Positions 52,650-62,092 of a DNA stretch of 64,000 nt are shown here, one piece after another. Within the stretch, counting starts at the first letter, position 1. Every line of letters begins with the position of its first letter. Source of the stretch: Hoeflea_A sp965216535 (GTDB lineage Bacteria > Pseudomonadota > Alphaproteobacteria > Rhizobiales > Rhizobiaceae); the NCBI GenBank assembly GCA_965216535.1, contig OZ244175.1, forward strand, positions 7,130,001 to 7,194,000, in the 5' to 3' direction. The notes under the pieces are model-generated. The model saw only the letters and a program-made list of their open reading frames with translations. It made no database searches and was not told the DNA's origin. Position numbers and translations under genes: made by a program.

Positions 52650-53621
52650 ATGACGGCGCGACGCAGGCAAAGCGGCCCACGGCGGCTTTCCGGCGACGAC
52701 CTGATCGTCGAGATCGCTTGGAAATATTACCATGAGGGCCTGAACCAGGGCGAAATCGCCGACCAGCTGCAGGTGTCCCGCTCAACTGTGGTCAATCATC
52801 TGCAGGAAGCGCGGCTGCGCGACTACGTGCGGGTGTCGCTGAGCCCGTCCATTTTCGCACGACATCAGCTTGCGGAACGGCTGTGCGAGCGGTTCGGCCT
52901 GAAGGCCGCCTGTACCGTGCCACGCGGCAGTGGCGACGACGAACAGGTTCTGCGCCGGGTCGCGCGCGGTGCGGCAGACTGGCTGCCGGACCTGCTGGAG
53001 CCGGCTGACAGGCTCGGCGTCTCCTGGGGGCGCACCGTGTTCGAAGTGGCCGAGGCCGTGGCGCCAACCCAAGTTCCCGATCTGGTCGTGACCCAGCTCG
53101 TCGGCTCAAAGAGCACGCCCTACGGGTTCGACGCGGAAACCTGCTCGTCCATCCTGGCGCTGCAGCTTGGTGCGCGCTGCATCAACCTGCACGCACCACT
53201 CGTTGTCAGCGACGCCGACCTGGCGGAGCGGCTGATGGCAGAACCGGTCATTGCCGAACAGTTCGCCGCGGTCAACGCCTGCAACAAGACGATATTCGCC
53301 GCCGGCTCCTGCACGCCGGAGAGCCACGTCGTCACCTCCGGCGTGGTCGACCGCTCCGCCCTCGCCGACTATGTGCGCCGCGGCGCGACCGGCGTGGTTT
53401 GCGGCCGCTTCGTCGATGCCGAGGGCAACCTCATTCCCGGAGAGATCGACGACCGCCTGATCGGCGTCACACTCGACCACATGCGCGGCAAGGACCTCGG
53501 CCTGCTGGTTTCGCTCGGCGCCGACAAGGTCGCGCCCATGATCGCCGCCATCAAGGGCGGCTACGCCACGCACCTTGCCACCTGCACAGAGACCGCGGCG
53601 GCGATGCTGGAGGCGGGGTGA
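52650..53621 (+). CDS. SorC-family sugar-binding regulator
   Basis: A 323-aa regulator with an N-terminal helix-turn-helix (EGLNQGEIADQLQVSRSTVV, NHLQEARLRDYV) and a C-terminal sugar-phosphate-binding domain (LGVSWGRTVFEVAEAV, VTQLVGSK). It starts one base after the aldolase stop, in the same operon. It probably senses a phosphorylated intermediate of the pathway and acts at the inverted repeat 48156-48172. The C terminus resembles DeoR/SorC sensors of ribulose- or glycerol-type phosphates. Confidence 0.93.
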   Translation: MTARRRQSGPRRLSGDDLIVEIAWKYYHEGLNQGEIADQLQVSRSTVVNHLQEARLRDYVRVSLSPSIFARHQLAERLCERFGLKAACTVPRGSGDDEQVLRRVARGAADWLPDLLEPADRLGVSWGRTVFEVAEAVAPTQVPDLVVTQLVGSKSTPYGFDAETCSSILALQLGARCINLHAPLVVSDADLAERLMAEPVIAEQFAAVNACNKTIFAAGSCTPESHVVTSGVVDRSALADYVRRGATGVVCGRFVDAEGNLIPGEIDDRLIGVTLDHMRGKDLGLLVSLGADKVAPMIAAIKGGYATHLATCTETAAAMLEAG

Positions 53622-53627
53622 CGTCGG

Positions 53628-54404
53628 TCAGATCGATTGATTTTCTCTCGTGCGGTCGAAGAGATCGGTCAGGATGACGAGAAAGAAGACAATAGCCGCA
53701 AAACCGATTATCGCGGCTCCACCGTTGAGAATATGATTGTACGGATTTGCTTCGGATCCGGCCTGGACGGCAATCAACGTACCGATTCCTCCGATAGCGG
53801 TCATAGGCAGAATCGCAAAAACGGCAATCGTGAATAGCCTCAGGGACAGAGGCCTGGTCAGGCGAATGGACTGCTTGATCGACATGTACTGCCCGACAGC
53901 CGCCGCAGGTAGGATCAAGCCTGATCGAAGAAAAATCCACGCGGAAACCGAGTAGATCAACAAAGGAGAGACAACAATCAGCCATACCGGCTTGCTGCCC
54001 TCGAAAGCAATTGTCAGAGCCATTTCCACCACCATCGGCGGCAAGATGGTTATCGTCCCGACAAGGATAAGAGCGATCGTATAGGCTCTGATCGGCCAGT
54101 CACGCCGAACGACATAGTATCGATCGGGCACCTCACCAAGAAGCACCCAACGGGACCAGCCAATGGCGATCGAAAGAAAACCGTATGCGGCGGCAAACGA
54201 GGTTCCAAAGCCAAAAATGAAGACCAGAAAAATCCAAATGTCCGGCTTCGGATTTGCATTAATAAGGACGGCGATGACGCCGAGAAGTCCCGCAACGCAA
54301 AGGGACATGAGCAGCGCATAGAACCAGTACAGTCTGAAAAACACGTTCCTGCCGGCGGACATTTGCTGTAGGCCGAGCATCGCCAATCTCAGACCTGTCT
54401 TCAC
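53628..54404 (-). CDS. Membrane protein, paralogue of the neighbouring gene
   Basis: A 258-aa protein with about six hydrophobic helices. It shares with the next gene the loop IAIGWSRWVLLGEVPDRYYVVRRDW (neighbour: IAIGWHRWVLRDDEPDRFYV), the SGLILPAAAVGQ segment (neighbour: IGLILPAIAVGE) and the same overall layout. No named family is recognised. The GTG 54404 start follows GGAAAGG. It ends 6 nt from the stop of the regulator (convergent). Confidence 0.78.
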   Translation of the reverse strand: MKTGLRLAMLGLQQMSAGRNVFFRLYWFYALLMSLCVAGLLGVIAVLINANPKPDIWIFLVFIFGFGTSFAAAYGFLSIAIGWSRWVLLGEVPDRYYVVRRDWPIRAYTIALILVGTITILPPMVVEMALTIAFEGSKPVWLIVVSPLLIYSVSAWIFLRSGLILPAAAVGQYMSIKQSIRLTRPLSLRLFTIAVFAILPMTAIGGIGTLIAVQAGSEANPYNHILNGGAAIIGFAAIVFFLVILTDLFDRTRENQSI

Positions 54405-54445
54405 GACCTTTCCACCGCTTCTTGCTTGACCGGACAGCAATGCCC

Positions 54446-55258
54446 TCAGATCGGTCGATCTTCGACAACGTGCCCGTAAACAACCGTCAGAATGCCGAAG
54501 CTGATGAAGAAGCTGATCCAGCTGAAGATCAGGTTGACGATGGTGGCGATTGTTTCGAGAACCGTGTTGTTGCCGATGATGGATGTGGCGGCCATGTCGA
54601 GGACCGACGGGATTGACTGAAACAACACAACGCATAGTGCCGTGACCACCAAAGGGCCGGCGATCTTGCTGGTTTCGCGAAACGATTGGCCGATGGTCAT
54701 CCGTTCTCCAACGGCAATTGCCGGCAGGATCAGACCGATGCGAAGCACGATCCAGGTGCCGATTGTTCCGACGATCACTGAAACGACCAGGAGCCTGGCG
54801 AGGAAGCCGGAGGTAATCTGTGGGGTCCCGTCTTCGCCGACAAAATTGCCGGCAAAGGTCAGCATGAACGTGAAATAGACGGGTCCGATGATCAGCAGCG
54901 TAATCAGGCCGATGAGCAAGCTACGCAGGATATAGGCGCCGATCGACCAGTCGCTGCGAAGCACGTAAAACCGGTCGGGCTCATCATCCCGGAGCACCCA
55001 GCGGTGCCACCCGATGGCAATGGTGGCAAAGGCGATCAGAAACACGAGAAACAAGCCCAATCCGACCAGGAAGAGCATCAATCCGGCCCCGCCGACGGAC
55101 TCGCCCGATGTCGCGGCAACCATCATGTTGCCCGAAACGACAGCCATCAGGCCGACCGCCAGCAACATGATCACGATCCAGAACCAGCTTAGCCGCACGG
55201 CCACCAGCCAGTTGATGTAGAGCTGCCGCAAGCAGAGCGAGAATATCCTGAATCCCAT
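54446..55258 (-). CDS. Membrane protein, paralogue of the neighbouring gene
   Basis: A 270-aa polytopic membrane protein, tandem paralogue of 53628-54404 (42-nt gap). Its conserved loop GWHRWVLRDDEPDRFYVLRSDW between helices 2 and 3 suggests a specific cytoplasmic or periplasmic surface. ATG 55258 gives good spacing to GAGG; an ATG six bases earlier is possible. Function unknown. The two may form a heteromeric membrane complex. Confidence 0.8.
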   Translation of the reverse strand: MGFRIFSLCLRQLYINWLVAVRLSWFWIVIMLLAVGLMAVVSGNMMVAATSGESVGGAGLMLFLVGLGLFLVFLIAFATIAIGWHRWVLRDDEPDRFYVLRSDWSIGAYILRSLLIGLITLLIIGPVYFTFMLTFAGNFVGEDGTPQITSGFLARLLVVSVIVGTIGTWIVLRIGLILPAIAVGERMTIGQSFRETSKIAGPLVVTALCVVLFQSIPSVLDMAATSIIGNNTVLETIATIVNLIFSWISFFISFGILTVVYGHVVEDRPI

Positions 55259-55514
55259 CGTCATCGCCTCATATGTTCCGCTCGATCCGAACGGTGTGTC
55301 GCAGGCCGCACCTGGCCCGTCTGTGACAATTCCCACTATGGCACAATCCGGGTGTCGGTCAGCACGAAAGCGCCAGAATGTGCGCCATTACCCCAGTTCG
55401 CTTCACCGTGTCCTTACAAACTGATTCCAGCACGGATTGGCCTTCATTGACCTCGACCACACAGCGGACGCATTGTTGCATCAGAATCGGGCATCGAAAC
55501 GGTGGGCGAAATCA

Positions 55515-56276
55515 ATGGGTCTGAGAAAGACGATGGTAGTTGCAGGGATCATTTTGATTCCTCTGGCGCTGGCCTCTATGGCCGCCGCAACGCGCTACCT
55601 GCCCGGAACGGCGGACCTCGCCGACGTTCGCACGCGCGTTACACCCGTCCTCGAAGATCGGTTGACCGAAGCCGGACTGACACTTGGGGCGCCGATCCAC
55701 ATTCGCGTGTTCAAGGAAAGCAGCGAGTTGGAACTCTGGGTCGCTGACGGCGAACAGTACACCTTGTTCAAGACGTATCCGATCTGCAGCTATTCCGGGG
55801 AACTGGGCCCGAAGCGCAAGGAAGGCGACCTGCAATCACCGGAAGGTTTCTACAGCGTTCCGAAATCCATGCTCAATCCCAACAGCCGCTATCACCTGTC
55901 CTTCAATATCGGCTTTCCCAATGCCTTCGATCGGTCCCATGGCAGAACCGGCAGTTATCTGATGGTGCATGGAAAGTGCGTTTCCATCGGTTGCTATGCG
56001 ATGACGGATGAGGGCATCGAAGAAATCTACCTGCTGACGGAAGCGGCGCTGAAGGCGGGTCAGAATGCCGTCGGCGTCAATATCTACCCGTTCCGCATGA
56101 CCGATGAGAATTTTGCCACGCATGCCGATTCAGAGTGGATCGACTTCTGGCAAAACCTGCGGACCGGCCACGACCTGTTCGAAGCCGAGCGTATTCCGCC
56201 CATCGTCGATGTTTCGAACAAACGCTACGTCTTCGAAGCCAACGTGGCGCCGGACAAGCTGACCTCATCAGACTGA
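55515..56276 (+). CDS. YafK-like murein L,D-transpeptidase family protein
   Basis: A 253-aa exported protein with an N-terminal hydrophobic signal or anchor (MVVAGIILIPLALASMAAA). The YkuD-type catalytic site is MVHGKCVSIGCYAM, giving the His and the Ser-x-Gly-Cys nucleophile. IHIRVFKESSELELWV and GDLQSPEGFYSVPKSML match the YafK/YkuD family. It probably trims or links peptidoglycan or its attached lipoprotein. The ATG 55515 puts the signal at the start. Confidence 0.9.
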   Translation: MGLRKTMVVAGIILIPLALASMAAATRYLPGTADLADVRTRVTPVLEDRLTEAGLTLGAPIHIRVFKESSELELWVADGEQYTLFKTYPICSYSGELGPKRKEGDLQSPEGFYSVPKSMLNPNSRYHLSFNIGFPNAFDRSHGRTGSYLMVHGKCVSIGCYAMTDEGIEEIYLLTEAALKAGQNAVGVNIYPFRMTDENFATHADSEWIDFWQNLRTGHDLFEAERIPPIVDVSNKRYVFEANVAPDKLTSSD

Positions 56277-56286
56277 CAGGGGTTGC

Positions 56287-57498
56287 TTACTTGACCAGCC
56301 CGGTTTCCCGGGCGCGCGACAGATAGGCCGCCTCGATGTCGGCGAGCGTGGTCTGCGCATCCTTGCGGCCGGTCAGGAACTCGGCGATGCCGTTTCCGAG
56401 CGCGCTGTGCATGAGCCCCATCGCGACGCTCGACGGATAAGGCCTCGCGTTTCGGTGAACCGTTTCGATGGCTCCCATCGCGGCTGGACCAGGCTCGAAA
56501 CCGTCGATCAGCCACACCGCGAGATCATTGTTGGCCTTCACCATGTCCGCATCAGCACCCTCAAGTGCTACCCTGAAGGCCGTCTCGGCAAGGTCGTCCG
56601 GGATGTTGCTGGCTATGGCGAATCCACCCCACCACAGGGTTGATGCCGCAACCCCATCCGGCCTGGCCAGCGGCGCCCCGGCCATCTTGACCTTGCCGAC
56701 GACCTGGCTTTCTTCGGTGTCATCCATCGCAGCTGCGCGCGTCGCCCAGAGATTGGCCATGGCGATCTTGCCTTGCTGGAACTGCTGCTGGACGTAGGTT
56801 GAATCCGACACCAGAAATTCCGGATCCATATAGGCCGTCAGCTTCTTCATCATCTCCAGCGCGGCCACACCTTCGGCGTTGTCAATCGCCGGTTGGGCGC
56901 CGTCGGTGAAGAACGATCCGCCCATGCCGAGGTACATGTTGACGAACTCCTCGGCCAGGTTCCAGCCCTGCTTGTAGGTGCCGCCGAGCGGATACTCCAC
57001 CACGCCGGCATCGCGGATCGTCGCGGCAGCGGCCAGCACATCGTCATAGGTCTCTGGAACCTCAAGACCGAGCTCATTCAAAATGTCAGCTCGATACATG
57101 AGATGCTGGTTGTTCACCTGGGTGCTGATGGCCATAACCTTGCCGTCGAGTCTCACCAGCTGGTTAGCTTTCAGCTCTTGGCCATGCTTGGCAATCAGAT
57201 CATCGAGCGGGCGAATCAGACCCGCATCAAGCACCGGTACAATAGCGGCATTGGTGACCATGACGATCTGGTAGAGCGCTGGCTCAGATGACAGGACCGG
57301 AACCAATTTCTGCACAAAGTCCTTGTCGAGTTCGGCTTCGAAGTTGCCACATTCAGCCATCGCCTGAGTGATCGCCTTGATCGCGCCGAAGGCGTTGCCC
57401 AGGTAACTGATTCTGGTGTCGTTTTCGAATGAGCAGGCGGCCTGAGCCGCTGAACCGCCGAGGGCGATAGCCGTTGCAAGTGCAAGTGTCTTCAACAT
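56287..57498 (-). CDS. ABC transporter solute-binding protein, family 1 (orphan)
   Basis: A 403-aa periplasmic binding protein of the SBP_bac_1 type: signal peptide LKTLALATAIALGGSAAQA, then ISYLGNAFGAIKAITQAMAE, VSTQVNNQHLMYRADIL-like hinge and WWGGFAIASNI. No permease or ATPase gene lies nearby in the window. It is co-directional with the sulfatase (17 nt gap), so it probably binds the sulfatase's substrate or product and works with a transporter encoded elsewhere. Confidence 0.88.
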   Translation of the reverse strand: MLKTLALATAIALGGSAAQAACSFENDTRISYLGNAFGAIKAITQAMAECGNFEAELDKDFVQKLVPVLSSEPALYQIVMVTNAAIVPVLDAGLIRPLDDLIAKHGQELKANQLVRLDGKVMAISTQVNNQHLMYRADILNELGLEVPETYDDVLAAAATIRDAGVVEYPLGGTYKQGWNLAEEFVNMYLGMGGSFFTDGAQPAIDNAEGVAALEMMKKLTAYMDPEFLVSDSTYVQQQFQQGKIAMANLWATRAAAMDDTEESQVVGKVKMAGAPLARPDGVAASTLWWGGFAIASNIPDDLAETAFRVALEGADADMVKANNDLAVWLIDGFEPGPAAMGAIETVHRNARPYPSSVAMGLMHSALGNGIAEFLTGRKDAQTTLADIEAAYLSRARETGLVK

Positions 57499-57515
57499 GA
57501 TTGTTCCTCCCGATA

Positions 57516-59099
57516 TCAGGCGCCGGCAACGCGGACGAGCCTGGCCTCTCGCCGCGGCGGCAAGTTGTCAGAAAGCCTCTCCAGAAGCCTATCCCTGTCC
57601 GCGCGACATCGTTCGTCGTTCCAGAGATTGGTCCATTGGCAGGGGTCGTCGGCGATCGAGTAGAGTTCGCCCGCTCCGTCGGGATAGCGATTGGTGTCGC
57701 CATAACGGGAGCAGATATGATCACGGGTCACGATCGTGCTGATCTGGATGTCGCCATCCGGATGCTCCTGTTCCCATTCGCATATGACCGCTTCGCGTCG
57801 ATCGCCATTGGACAGCGGAAGCGCTTGCCCTTGCATCCATTCGGTGGTCGAAATGCCTGCGGCGCGGCAGAAGGTCGGCGCCAGGTCGACAAGGCTGACC
57901 GGTTCGTCGATGGCCCCCGGCGGAACGGCCATGGTTTTGCACGGCCGCCAGATCAGTGGCACCCGCATCAGCGAATCGACATGGAACGGCCCCTTGAAAA
58001 GCAGTCCGTAGTCGCCTTGCAGCGACCCGTGATCACTGGTGTAGACGATGTGCACGTCGTCGAGGATCCCGCACTCTTCAAGCCAGGCCAACACCCGGCC
58101 GATCGCATCGTCGACCAGTTCGTTCATGACATGAACCATGGCGTTGATTTCTTTCACCTGGTCCGTTGTCATCTGGCACGGAACAAAATCTTCCGGCGCC
58201 TCGCTGCACGCACTGCGCCGGCCTTCGTAGAAATCCAACCAGTGCTTGGGTTTGGTCGCAAGCAGATCACGAACAGCCTCGTTGCTGCCCGGGTGAGCGG
58301 ACGGCAGCGGCAGGCTTCGCCAGTCAACCCTTCCCAATTGGCTCTGCGGCGGCTGAAACGGATGGTGCGGATCGCCGAAGCTGATCCAGGCAAACCAGTC
58401 CGAATCCTCTTTCCTCGAACTGAGCCAGTCGATCGCGCGATCGGCGAGCCAGTTGGAGTGATAGAGTTCCGGAGAAATCGGATTGCGGTGCACCTGAATG
58501 GCGCCGGTATCGCCTCCACCGCGCGTGTTGAGCTTGCCGTCGCTTCCGGTCTGGCTGAGATAGTGGTCGTACTGGTCCGGACAGTTGCGCTCCATCCACA
58601 CCTGGTAGTGATTGCGCACGACGCCCTTGCCGTGGGAGGAGATTTCGACATGGTCGAAACCGCGGTAGGGTCCGGTGTCGTACGTGGTACCAGAGCGAAC
58701 TTCCCAGAAGTGCTCCGGCTTTCCCTTGACCGGTTCAAGATGCGCCTTGCCGATCAGCGCGGTGGCGAACCCGTGCGCCTTGAGATGTTCCGCGATGGAG
58801 GGAGCGTCCGCCGGCAGCGGAACGCCGTTGGTATAAACACCGTGAGTTGCCGGATGCTGTCCTGTCACCATCGTCGCGCGGGACGGCATACAGGTAACGT
58901 TGTTGACATAGGCACGACGATAATTCAGGCCGGTGGCCGCCAGCCGGTCAAGGTTTGGTGTGCGCGCGAAGCGGCCGCCGGTACAGCCAAGCGCATCGAA
59001 GCGCTGCTCGTCGACGGTAATGAACAAAATCTTGGGCAAGGTACGAGGTCCGGATTGGCTGTCGCTTTCGTTTTCGCCCAATCTCAATTCAAAAACCAA
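57516..59099 (-). CDS. Type I sulfatase
   Basis: A 527-aa arylsulfatase-like enzyme. KILFITVDEQRFDALG gives the first metal Asp residues, and CMPSRATMVTGQ is the C-x-P-S-R formylglycine motif with the downstream helper motif; IGKAHLEP and TSDHGSLQGDYGLLFKG supply further site residues. No signal peptide is clear, so it may be cytoplasmic, as in choline sulfatase. The start is uncertain: TTG 59099 has no obvious ribosome-binding site. The likely substrate is a small sulfate ester taken up with the neighbouring binding protein. Confidence 0.88.
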   Translation of the reverse strand: MVFELRLGENESDSQSGPRTLPKILFITVDEQRFDALGCTGGRFARTPNLDRLAATGLNYRRAYVNNVTCMPSRATMVTGQHPATHGVYTNGVPLPADAPSIAEHLKAHGFATALIGKAHLEPVKGKPEHFWEVRSGTTYDTGPYRGFDHVEISSHGKGVVRNHYQVWMERNCPDQYDHYLSQTGSDGKLNTRGGGDTGAIQVHRNPISPELYHSNWLADRAIDWLSSRKEDSDWFAWISFGDPHHPFQPPQSQLGRVDWRSLPLPSAHPGSNEAVRDLLATKPKHWLDFYEGRRSACSEAPEDFVPCQMTTDQVKEINAMVHVMNELVDDAIGRVLAWLEECGILDDVHIVYTSDHGSLQGDYGLLFKGPFHVDSLMRVPLIWRPCKTMAVPPGAIDEPVSLVDLAPTFCRAAGISTTEWMQGQALPLSNGDRREAVICEWEQEHPDGDIQISTIVTRDHICSRYGDTNRYPDGAGELYSIADDPCQWTNLWNDERCRADRDRLLERLSDNLPPRREARLVRVAGA

Positions 59100-59144
59100 T
59101 ATTGAATTTTTGCAGCCTATTCATTTTGGATATAGGTTTGAAAG

Positions 59145-60053
59145 ATGATCAACCCACGCCTTTTGGACGCGTTTACCGCCGTCGTGCGCACCGGATCGAC
59201 CGTCGCTGCCGCCCGGTCGCTTAACACGTCGCAGCCGAGCATCAGTCGCGCAATCGCCGACCTGGAGCATCAGATCGACCTGACGCTGTTCTCACGATCG
59301 CGCGGACGGATGCGTCTGACTCGTGAAGGCGAGTACTTTTTCGCGGAGGTCGACCGGTTCTTCGCCGGCACGTCCGAACTCCTGGACAAGGCACGCGAAA
59401 TCCGCAACTTCGAGGACACTGTGCTGCGAATCGCATCGATCGCCGCTGCGGCACTGCAGACTGTTCCTGATGCTTTAGAAGCGCTTGTCGGCAAAGTTGG
59501 CGATATCCGCACATCCTACCAGATGCGCAGCCACTACAAGACCGTCGACCTGGTCCGCACCGGACGTGTTGATGTCGGAATTTGCAACGCCGTAACACCC
59601 GACATGGCGGTAACGATATGCGAGCAGTTCGAACTGCGCTGCCTTTTGGCCATTCCGGTGGGGCACCGCCTTTGCGATTCTGACAGGGTCTCGATTCGGC
59701 AGTTGCAGGGAGAACAACTGATCTCGCTCGGCCCGGAATTCAACGCACAGCATATCGACGATGCCGACGCTCTGACATTTCTTGAATCGATCACCCGACG
59801 AACGGTAAACCTGTCCCTGCCGGCTTGTCGGCAGGTCGCCTGCGGCCTCGGTGTCGCAATTATCGACCCGATGACCGCTCGCTTCCACCGTGCACTTGGA
59901 ATAGAAGTCAGGGCGCTCGAACCCCGTGTCCGATATCCTGTGACGATCGTCGAGGCCGGCGCCAGCGCCAAATCAAAGCTCAACGACAGTTTCGTAGACC
60001 TGGTCGCCTCCGAGATTCGCAACGCCGAGACCTGGGCAGCCGATCCGCGTTGA
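59145..60053 (+). CDS. LysR-family regulator
   Basis: A 302-aa LysR protein with the N-terminal winged helix LLDAFTAVVRTGSTVAAARS, LNTSQPSISRAIADLEHQ and an effector domain that begins LRIASIAAAALQTVPDAL. It is divergent from the sulfatase across 45 bp, the usual placement for control of the sulfatase/binding-protein operon. The effector may be the sulfate ester or a product. Confidence 0.93.
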   Translation: MINPRLLDAFTAVVRTGSTVAAARSLNTSQPSISRAIADLEHQIDLTLFSRSRGRMRLTREGEYFFAEVDRFFAGTSELLDKAREIRNFEDTVLRIASIAAAALQTVPDALEALVGKVGDIRTSYQMRSHYKTVDLVRTGRVDVGICNAVTPDMAVTICEQFELRCLLAIPVGHRLCDSDRVSIRQLQGEQLISLGPEFNAQHIDDADALTFLESITRRTVNLSLPACRQVACGLGVAIIDPMTARFHRALGIEVRALEPRVRYPVTIVEAGASAKSKLNDSFVDLVASEIRNAETWAADPR

Positions 60054-60087
60054 GCGACAATGGTGAGCGGCGAAGACCCAGTCGGTG

Positions 60088-61188
60088 TCACCTGTCTGGA
60101 GGGATGAGCACGAAGTTGCCGAAGTGGCTCTTTTCCATGAATTCACGCTGCGCCTGGGCGATTTGCTCAAGCGGAAACACCTTGGCCACGATCGGTCGGA
60201 TTTCTCCGCGTTCGATATAGGACACGAGATTCGGGAAGACTGGCTCGTCCCAGGCTGTGGTGCCAATCAGGGTGATGTCCTTGAGGTACATGTCGCGCAT
60301 GTCGAGGGAGACCACGGGGCCAGCAATGGCGCCTGAGGAGACAAATCTGCCGCCGCGCCGGAGGATCTTCAGCATGAGCGGAAACGTCGGCCCGGCGACA
60401 TTGTCCACGACAACGTCGACGGCATTTTCACCGATTTGGGCAAGCAGATCGCCGTTTCGGTCGACCACGGCATCGGCGCCGAGATCGCGCAGCAGGTCCA
60501 TCTTGGACGTGCTGGTGATCGCAGTGACCTGTGCGCCAAGCCGGTGGGCAAGCTGTACTGCCGCCGACCCAACCCCGCCTGAGGCGCCGGCGACGAGGAC
60601 GTGATCGGAGGCGCCGACCTGTGCGCGATGCAGCATGTTTTCCGCGGTGCCGTAGGCACAGGGAATGGTCGCCAGCTCCTCATCCGACCAGTCGCACTCG
60701 ACGGGGAAGACCTCCTTGGCCGGAACCTTGACGAACTCGGCGAAGGCGCCGTCGAAATCCGAGGCCATCCAGATGTTGTCCATGGAATCATAGCCGTTCG
60801 GCCGCATGCAGGCGCGCACCAGAACCCGTTTGCCGAGCAGGGCCCGATCGCCGTCGCCACCGACTGCTTCGACCCGGCCGCAGCAATCGGTGCCCTGGAT
60901 GAGCGGAAACGGAGTCGCCTCGTTCCAGCCCCCATCGGACTTTTGCTGCGCGTCCGCTTCCTGGCTCAGCGCCGTGGAATCGGTGCTGCTGGTAACGCTC
61001 GATGAGTACCAGCCAAGCCGCGTGTTGATCTCGGTGTTGTTGACGCCGGCCGCCAACACGCGCAGCAACACCTCACCCGGCCCGGGAACCGGTTTCGGAA
61101 CGGCCCGATAGTCCAGCATGTCGTAACCACCGTTGCCGGTTGTTACGACGGCCATCATGGTTTCATCGTCATCGCCTGCCTGCGTCAT
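60088..61188 (-). CDS. Zinc-type/quinone-oxidoreductase-like MDR dehydrogenase
   Basis: A 366-aa medium-chain dehydrogenase/reductase: GroES-like N-terminal domain with PGPGEVLLRVLAAGVNNTE and IQGTDCCGRVEAVG, then a Rossmann fold with VAGASGGVGSAAVQLAHRLG. The structural-zinc cysteines are not evident, pointing to the NADPH quinone/enone reductase side of the family. The N-terminal MTQAGDDDETMMAVV extension is short. It converges on the LysR gene. Substrate unknown. Confidence 0.9.
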   Translation of the reverse strand: MTQAGDDDETMMAVVTTGNGGYDMLDYRAVPKPVPGPGEVLLRVLAAGVNNTEINTRLGWYSSSVTSSTDSTALSQEADAQQKSDGGWNEATPFPLIQGTDCCGRVEAVGGDGDRALLGKRVLVRACMRPNGYDSMDNIWMASDFDGAFAEFVKVPAKEVFPVECDWSDEELATIPCAYGTAENMLHRAQVGASDHVLVAGASGGVGSAAVQLAHRLGAQVTAITSTSKMDLLRDLGADAVVDRNGDLLAQIGENAVDVVVDNVAGPTFPLMLKILRRGGRFVSSGAIAGPVVSLDMRDMYLKDITLIGTTAWDEPVFPNLVSYIERGEIRPIVAKVFPLEQIAQAQREFMEKSHFGNFVLIPPDR

Positions 61189-61252
61189 GATCGTCCTCGT
61201 CGCTTCGCGGTGCGACGAGGATACTCGTCCTGATGGCCGTCGGAAAGCGGTG

Positions 61253-62092
61253 TCAGTGCGTCAAAGGCAGGTAGATTTCCGTCAGAAGATCGTCCCTGGC
61301 CGTGTCCATCGGACTGTTGAGATAGAGTTCGTAACAGGGCGCGTCGGCCGGCTCGCGGCCGGATTTGGGCAGCCAGCTGCCAAACAGATGGTCGTAGCCG
61401 ACCTTGATGCCGTCATAGGGGCCTTTGTATGTCAGGACCGCATAGGGGCCTGCTTCAATGAACACTTCCTCAAGGTCCTCGGGCATCGGCGCATCTTCCG
61501 TCAGCACCAGACCGGCATGGCTGCGCAGATCGGCATCTGCGACTACATTGGGATCGTCATAATAGATGCCGACGACACCGCGAATATGCGGGCCGAGATT
61601 GTGTGCCCAGGCGGTCTCCGACAGGTTCTGGAATGTTTCTCCCAGACTTGTATATGGCCCCTTGTGGGATAAAGCGGCAAGCCGGCGCTGCGGCGTTTCA
61701 TTGATATCCACGTCGAACAAGCGAAATCCTCCTTTGGTGACGTCGAGCTGCGCATTGCTCAGGCAGCCCTGCTTTCGGAACACGCTTGGGGAAACACCGA
61801 AGCCTTCTCGGAATGCCCGAGAGAAGCTGTTGACGTTCGGATAGCCCGCTTGCGCCGCCACTTCGGTGATCGGCCAGTCCTTGTGCATCAGCCAGCGCGC
61901 GGCGCGATAGAGCCGCAGGCGGCGAACCGCCTGGGCGCAGGTTTCGCCGGTCATGGCGTGAAAGACGCGGTGCCAGTGAAACCGCGACATCGCCGCGACA
62001 TCCGCCAGCCGGTCGAGCGAAAGATCGCCGGCGGGGTTGTCGTGGATGTAGCGCAACACCCGCATGACGCGTCTTTGATAGTCCGACGACAT
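61253..62092 (-). CDS. AraC-family regulator with GyrI-like effector domain
   Basis: A 279-aa regulator. The N-terminal AraC double helix-turn-helix (LDRLADVAAMSRFHWHRVFH, ITEVAAQAGYPNVNSFSRAF) is followed by a GyrI/BmrR-like small-molecule domain (about 125-279; PQRRLAALSHKGPYTSLGET and PYAVLTYKGPYDGIKVGYDH). This HTH-first Rob/SbmC-like order is common for drug- and stress-responsive regulators. ATG 62092 is chosen because MSSDYQRRV starts the HTH directly; the longer frame adds ten residues without support. Confidence 0.92.
   Translation of the reverse strand: MSSDYQRRVMRVLRYIHDNPAGDLSLDRLADVAAMSRFHWHRVFHAMTGETCAQAVRRLRLYRAARWLMHKDWPITEVAAQAGYPNVNSFSRAFREGFGVSPSVFRKQGCLSNAQLDVTKGGFRLFDVDINETPQRRLAALSHKGPYTSLGETFQNLSETAWAHNLGPHIRGVVGIYYDDPNVVADADLRSHAGLVLTEDAPMPEDLEEVFIEAGPYAVLTYKGPYDGIKVGYDHLFGSWLPKSGREPADAPCYELYLNSPMDTARDDLLTEIYLPLTH

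Noticed and set aside
48156..53621. Rhamnose catabolic operon
   Set aside because: The aldolase-SDR fusion is RhaD-like, but the kinase and isomerase are clearly MtnK and MtnA, and no rhamnose isomerase or mutarotase gene is present.
57501..59105. 534-aa plus-strand open frame opposite the sulfatase
   Set aside because: It is antisense to a sulfatase with an intact CxPSR site. No domain or ribosome-binding site.
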